A stretch of 64,000 nucleotides of DNA from Hormiphora californensis (Eukaryota > Ctenophora > Tentaculata > Cydippida > Pleurobrachiidae): NCBI GenBank assembly GCA_020137815.1, contig CM035352.1:393675-457674 (forward strand), in the 5' to 3' direction. Positions within the stretch are counted from its first letter, which is position 1, and the number at the start of each line of letters is the position of its first letter. The notes under the pieces are model-generated. The model worked only from the letters and a program-made list of their open reading frames with translations, had not been told where the DNA came from and did no database searches. This document shows, in pieces, positions 62,936-64,000 of this stretch. A program made the translations under genes and the position numbers.

Positions 62936-64000
62936 GCGTCACAGATTACGCCAACGTGTTCGACTGTTCGACGAAGCCAATTAAATGGTCTTGCCCCACG
63001 TCGTCCGACGTTAACTACTCCTGTACAGTATAGGAATCTTTCGATCGGTGGCGTAGCAGCAAAATTTACACATGATGAGTTTTTGGAACAATATCTACCT
63101 TCCAAGATGATAGACAGCTCTCTTGGTCCCTGCAACGTATCATGCCCTTTTTGTCTGGCATATAAATGGTGAGCGGAAAAGGAATCTTTTTGCTGTGGAA
63201 AGGGAGTGATATCGTTACCCAGTATCCCTCCACCGCCTCCAGAATACGTTAATCTTTTGACTTCTCATCCTGAGATCATCAAGAAGTCCAGAGCGTACAA
63301 CAACATGCTTTGTCTAGCATCTTTGGGTATGTTTCTTTATTGTATTCAAGGGAGAATGTTCTGTGTCGTTTATGATTTGTTATTTTTCAATTTACATCTG
63401 CAGGGTGCATTGAAAAAATTCAGACCGGATTCAGCCCGACGTTTACAATTCAAGGGAAAATGTACCACAACATTGGACCTCTCCTGGCATCAAACGAACC
63501 TCCAAAATTTTGCCAGCTGTAATTTGTGGATACAGAAATCCAGGATCAATCTAGATCAGAATTCATGTCAGGGTTGAACATGAACTTAACACGGGCACTT
63601 AAAGACATCTTAACAGTGTCCAACTCATATATCAGGTATAATAAAACAACTATTTCCGTTACTAACAAGAATAGCATTTTTCGATTCCACTAACACCTCT
63701 TTATTTAATCAAAAGGTCCTTTAAATGTGGCATGGAACTGATGATATCATCTCCTGATCTGCGGCTAATTTTACACAGTGATCGTCGACCCACTTCAGGA
63801 CACGTTCGTCAATTTAACCTGCCTGAAAATTCTGAAGTGGCCGCACTACTGCCTGGTGACCACGGGGGCAATATGGATGTAATTCTCCACCTGCGAGATG
63901 GTGGAATAAAAAGGATAACCAGTTGAATAGATCATAGTTAGGGGCGGGAATGGAAAATTTCACCCCGAATTGGAAAAAAATGTTCAAGATCCTGCTGGTG
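62936..64000 (+). pseudogene. Helitron Rep-helicase, N-terminal part, with introns, truncated
   Basis: Segments 62936-63326, 63404-63635 and 63716-63926 encode the region before the Rep motifs (Helitron-like N-terminal domain). Visible marks are CPFCLAYKW, FCCGKGVISLPSIPPPPPEYV, SRAYNNMLCLASLGC, TIQGKMYHNIGPLL, QLYFVDTE, then the domain end FNLPENSEVAALLPGDHGG and VILHLRDGGIKRIT. The segments are joined by introns of 77 nt (63327-63403) and 80 nt (63636-63715) with GT-AG borders that restore the frame exactly. There is one in-frame TGA after YKW (about 63173), and the frame breaks at 63926, followed by G/C runs. Rep and helicase domains would lie beyond the window, if they exist. Confidence 0.78.

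Overview
The window looks like nuclear DNA of an invertebrate animal. Genes have many short exons with GT-AG introns, one-domain-per-exon extracellular proteins (Ig-like, sushi, ShKT, TIL-like) and animal families (RAB28, BTB-Kelch, mu-like GST, Golgi-type sulfotransferase, acetoacetyl-CoA synthetase). About half of the sequence is transposable elements, foldbacks and simple repeats. A non-bilaterian such as a demosponge would fit the compact genes and domain mixtures, but this is a low-confidence inference; nothing in the window names the species.

Layout. 1-8.6 kb: repeats only, including a 282-bp near-perfect palindrome and copies of an unclassified element, here called the TCACTGCG element. 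8.7-14.1 kb: an intronless mu-like GST (+), a TCACTGCG element with a second copy nested in it, then RAB28 (-), whose central exons lie in visibly corrupted, homopolymer-rich sequence. 14.6-17.8 kb: an 8-exon Ig-like/TIL-like membrane receptor (+) with a tyrosine-rich tail. 18-28.4 kb: LINE remnants and a threefold tandem array of a 3.0-3.3 kb unit (LINE reverse transcriptase on -, Penelope-like RT plus GIY-YIG endonuclease on +). 28.4-35.4 kb: satellites, a CR1/jockey-like LINE ORF and several inverted-repeat elements.

35.5-37.6 kb: a 401-aa single-pass membrane protein (-), unrecognised. 37.6-42.4 kb: two tRNA-derived SINEs, (GA)n tracts, a telomere-motif MITE and two large hairpins. 42.4-43.7 kb: a frameshifted carbohydrate sulfotransferase (+). 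44.8-47.0 kb: a secreted ShKT/sushi protein (-, 7 exons, 403 aa). 47.4-50.7 kb: a complete BTB-BACK-Kelch gene (-, 14 exons, 599 aa). 50.7-53.7 kb: a TCACTGCG element interrupted by a 1.56-kb foldback. 54.9-57.7 kb: a LINE with a C-terminal restriction-like endonuclease, abutting the first six exons of acetoacetyl-CoA synthetase (-), whose 3' half is absent. 60.0-61.3 kb: an intronless secreted HExxH metalloprotease with two ShKT domains (+), divergent from the synthetase. 62.7-64.0 kb: a second telomere-motif MITE and the N-terminal part of an intron-containing, decayed Helitron protein running to the window edge.

The genes do not form an operon or an obvious pathway. Several encode secreted or surface proteins (receptor, membrane protein, ShKT/sushi protein, metalloprotease, sulfotransferase), but functional linkage is not shown. 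The spliced models are well supported because their summed coding lengths are exact multiples of three. The main caution is sequence quality: 1-580, parts of 1.4-1.7 kb and 12.6-13.3 kb appear to contain miscalled homopolymers, and the tandem array could partly reflect assembly of haplotypes.
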